In this document: positions 6,051-6,988 of the stretch, piece by piece | Layout: each line of letters starts with the position of its first letter | Position numbering within the stretch: position 1 is the first letter of the stretch | Assembly (NCBI GenBank): GCA_959018155.1 | Contig: CAUEKH010000127.1 | Coordinates: forward strand, 1 to 6,988 | Origin: an uncultured Hungatella sp. | Lineage (GTDB): Bacteria > Bacillota > Clostridia > Lachnospirales > Lachnospiraceae | Direction: 5' to 3' | Length of the DNA: 6,988 nt | Position numbers and translations under genes: made by a program | The notes under the pieces: generated by a model | What the model was told of the DNA's origin: nothing | What the model saw: only the letters and a program-made list of their open reading frames with translations | Database searches by the model: none

Positions 6051-6988
6051 GGCAGGTTGGAGACGAGGAACTGGCGGTCATTGCCGAAATAGCCAGGATG
6101 TACTATATTGAAGGATTGTCTCAGCTCGACATTGCCAATATGCTGTTTTTTTCCAAGGCCAAGGTTTCCCGCGCGCTGAGAATTGCCAGGGAACAGAACA
6201 TTGTGGAATTCCATATCAATTATCCGCTGAAACGTTCCCTTCGTCTCGAGACGGAGTTAAAACGAAGGTTTTCACTGGAGGAAGCGCTGGTGGTCACCAA
6301 CCTCTACGACAATCAGAGTCCGGAGGTTGCTATCAAACGGATTGGCGAGATGGCCGCCAGCTACCTGGATGAGATTTTGAAAGATGGAGATTCCATCGGG
6401 ATTTCCTGGGGGCGAACCATGTACCAGACGGTTCGTCAGCTTAACCCGCAGACGCCGAGAAAGATCCTTGTGACCCAGCTCGTAGGGAATTCTACAGATG
6501 CCTACGATATGGAGATGGATCCGACCACTCTGGTCAGAAGGATGGCTCAGGCGTTTGAGGGGACGACTTCTCTGCTCTATGCGCCCATGTATATCAACAG
6601 TGATATCGTGCGCAGGGAACTTTTAAAGGAGCAGGTAATCCGAAAGACCATGGAGAAAATATGCAGCGTCGATTATGCGCTGACCGGTATTGCCGACGTA
6701 TCCATTGAACGTCCGATGAATACTTGGGCAGGCTATTTAACCGAAAGCAAGAAACGGGATCTGATTAAAAAAGGTGCCGTCGGGTATCTCTGCGGCTATT
6801 TTCTCGACCAGGATGGCAATAAACTCCAGGATCCCATCAATGATAAGATTATAGGTATTCCCTTCGAGGAACTGAAGAAGGTTCCCCATGTGATTGCGGC
6901 GGCCGGCGGTCTCGATAAGACTCACGCCATTTATGCTGCATTGAAGGGAAGAATTATCAACTGTCTGATTACAGACAGCCGGATTGCA
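6047..6988 (+). CDS. SorC-family sugar-responsive transcriptional regulator (3' end cut)
   Basis: The frame is open from ATG 6047 to the window edge, giving 314 residues, close to the usual full length (~315), so only a few codons should be missing. The N-terminal winged helix-turn-helix spans ~10-56: IARMYYIEGLSQLDIANML, then the recognition helix SKAKVSRALRIAR (36-48). The rest is the SorC effector domain (~60 onward), with DGDSIGISWGRT (113-124), GAVGYLCGYFLDQDG (243-257) and the closing AAGGLDKTHAIYAALKG (285-301) and INCLITD (304-310). Such domains bind phosphorylated sugars or similar metabolites, usually as oligomers. AGGAGG (6029-6034) lies 12 bases upstream, slightly long, and the start is 38 bases after the EIIB stop. 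It probably controls the PTS promoter, and perhaps genes to the right, in response to the phosphorylated import product (inference). Confidence 0.9.
   Translation, partial: MRQVGDEELAVIAEIARMYYIEGLSQLDIANMLFFSKAKVSRALRIAREQNIVEFHINYPLKRSLRLETELKRRFSLEEALVVTNLYDNQSPEVAIKRIGEMAASYLDEILKDGDSIGISWGRTMYQTVRQLNPQTPRKILVTQLVGNSTDAYDMEMDPTTLVRRMAQAFEGTTSLLYAPMYINSDIVRRELLKEQVIRKTMEKICSVDYALTGIADVSIERPMNTWAGYLTESKKRDLIKKGAVGYLCGYFLDQDGNKLQDPINDKIIGIPFEELKKVPHVIAAAGGLDKTHAIYAALKGRIINCLITDSRIA

Overview
The window (about 7 kb, moderate GC, every gene on the + strand) looks like chromosome from an anaerobic Firmicute, most likely a Lachnospiraceae/Clostridia member. This rests on strong AGGAGG-type ribosome binding sites, sigma-A-type promoters, short-spaced operons and the gene families present; the species cannot be fixed from the sequence.

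Layout, left to right. (1) Positions 1-1585 hold the 3' end of an M28-type zinc aminopeptidase/carboxypeptidase gene, cut by the left edge. A GNAT-family acetyltransferase follows 4 bases after its stop, so the two are probably co-transcribed. (2) Positions 1637-3964 form a two-gene unit. It starts with a near-ideal promoter embedded in a 50-bp inverted repeat. The first gene encodes an internally duplicated polytopic membrane protein of the DUF1538 family with a TTG start. The second encodes an unusual protein made of two fused P-II-like modules that lack the canonical P-II ligand and uridylylation motifs. A clear intrinsic terminator closes the unit. (3) A ~240-bp AT-rich control region follows, with a strong promoter and repeated AATTG-type elements. 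(4) Positions 4267-6988 hold a second operon: an ascorbate-type (UlaA/SgaT) PTS permease EIIC, its small EIIB phosphocarrier, and a SorC-family sugar-responsive regulator that runs off the right edge.

How the genes work together. The PTS unit looks like a transport-plus-regulation module. EIIC and EIIB import and phosphorylate a substrate (ascorbate or a related compound), and the SorC regulator probably senses the phosphorylated product and controls the promoter at 4169-4197. No EIIA gene is visible; it may lie beyond the right edge or be supplied in trans. The DUF1538/double-P-II pair is the least understood part. By analogy with known P-II/membrane-transporter pairs (GlnK-AmtB, SbtB-SbtA), it is a candidate transporter with a dedicated cytosolic gate or sensor, and it is the best candidate here for an undescribed system.
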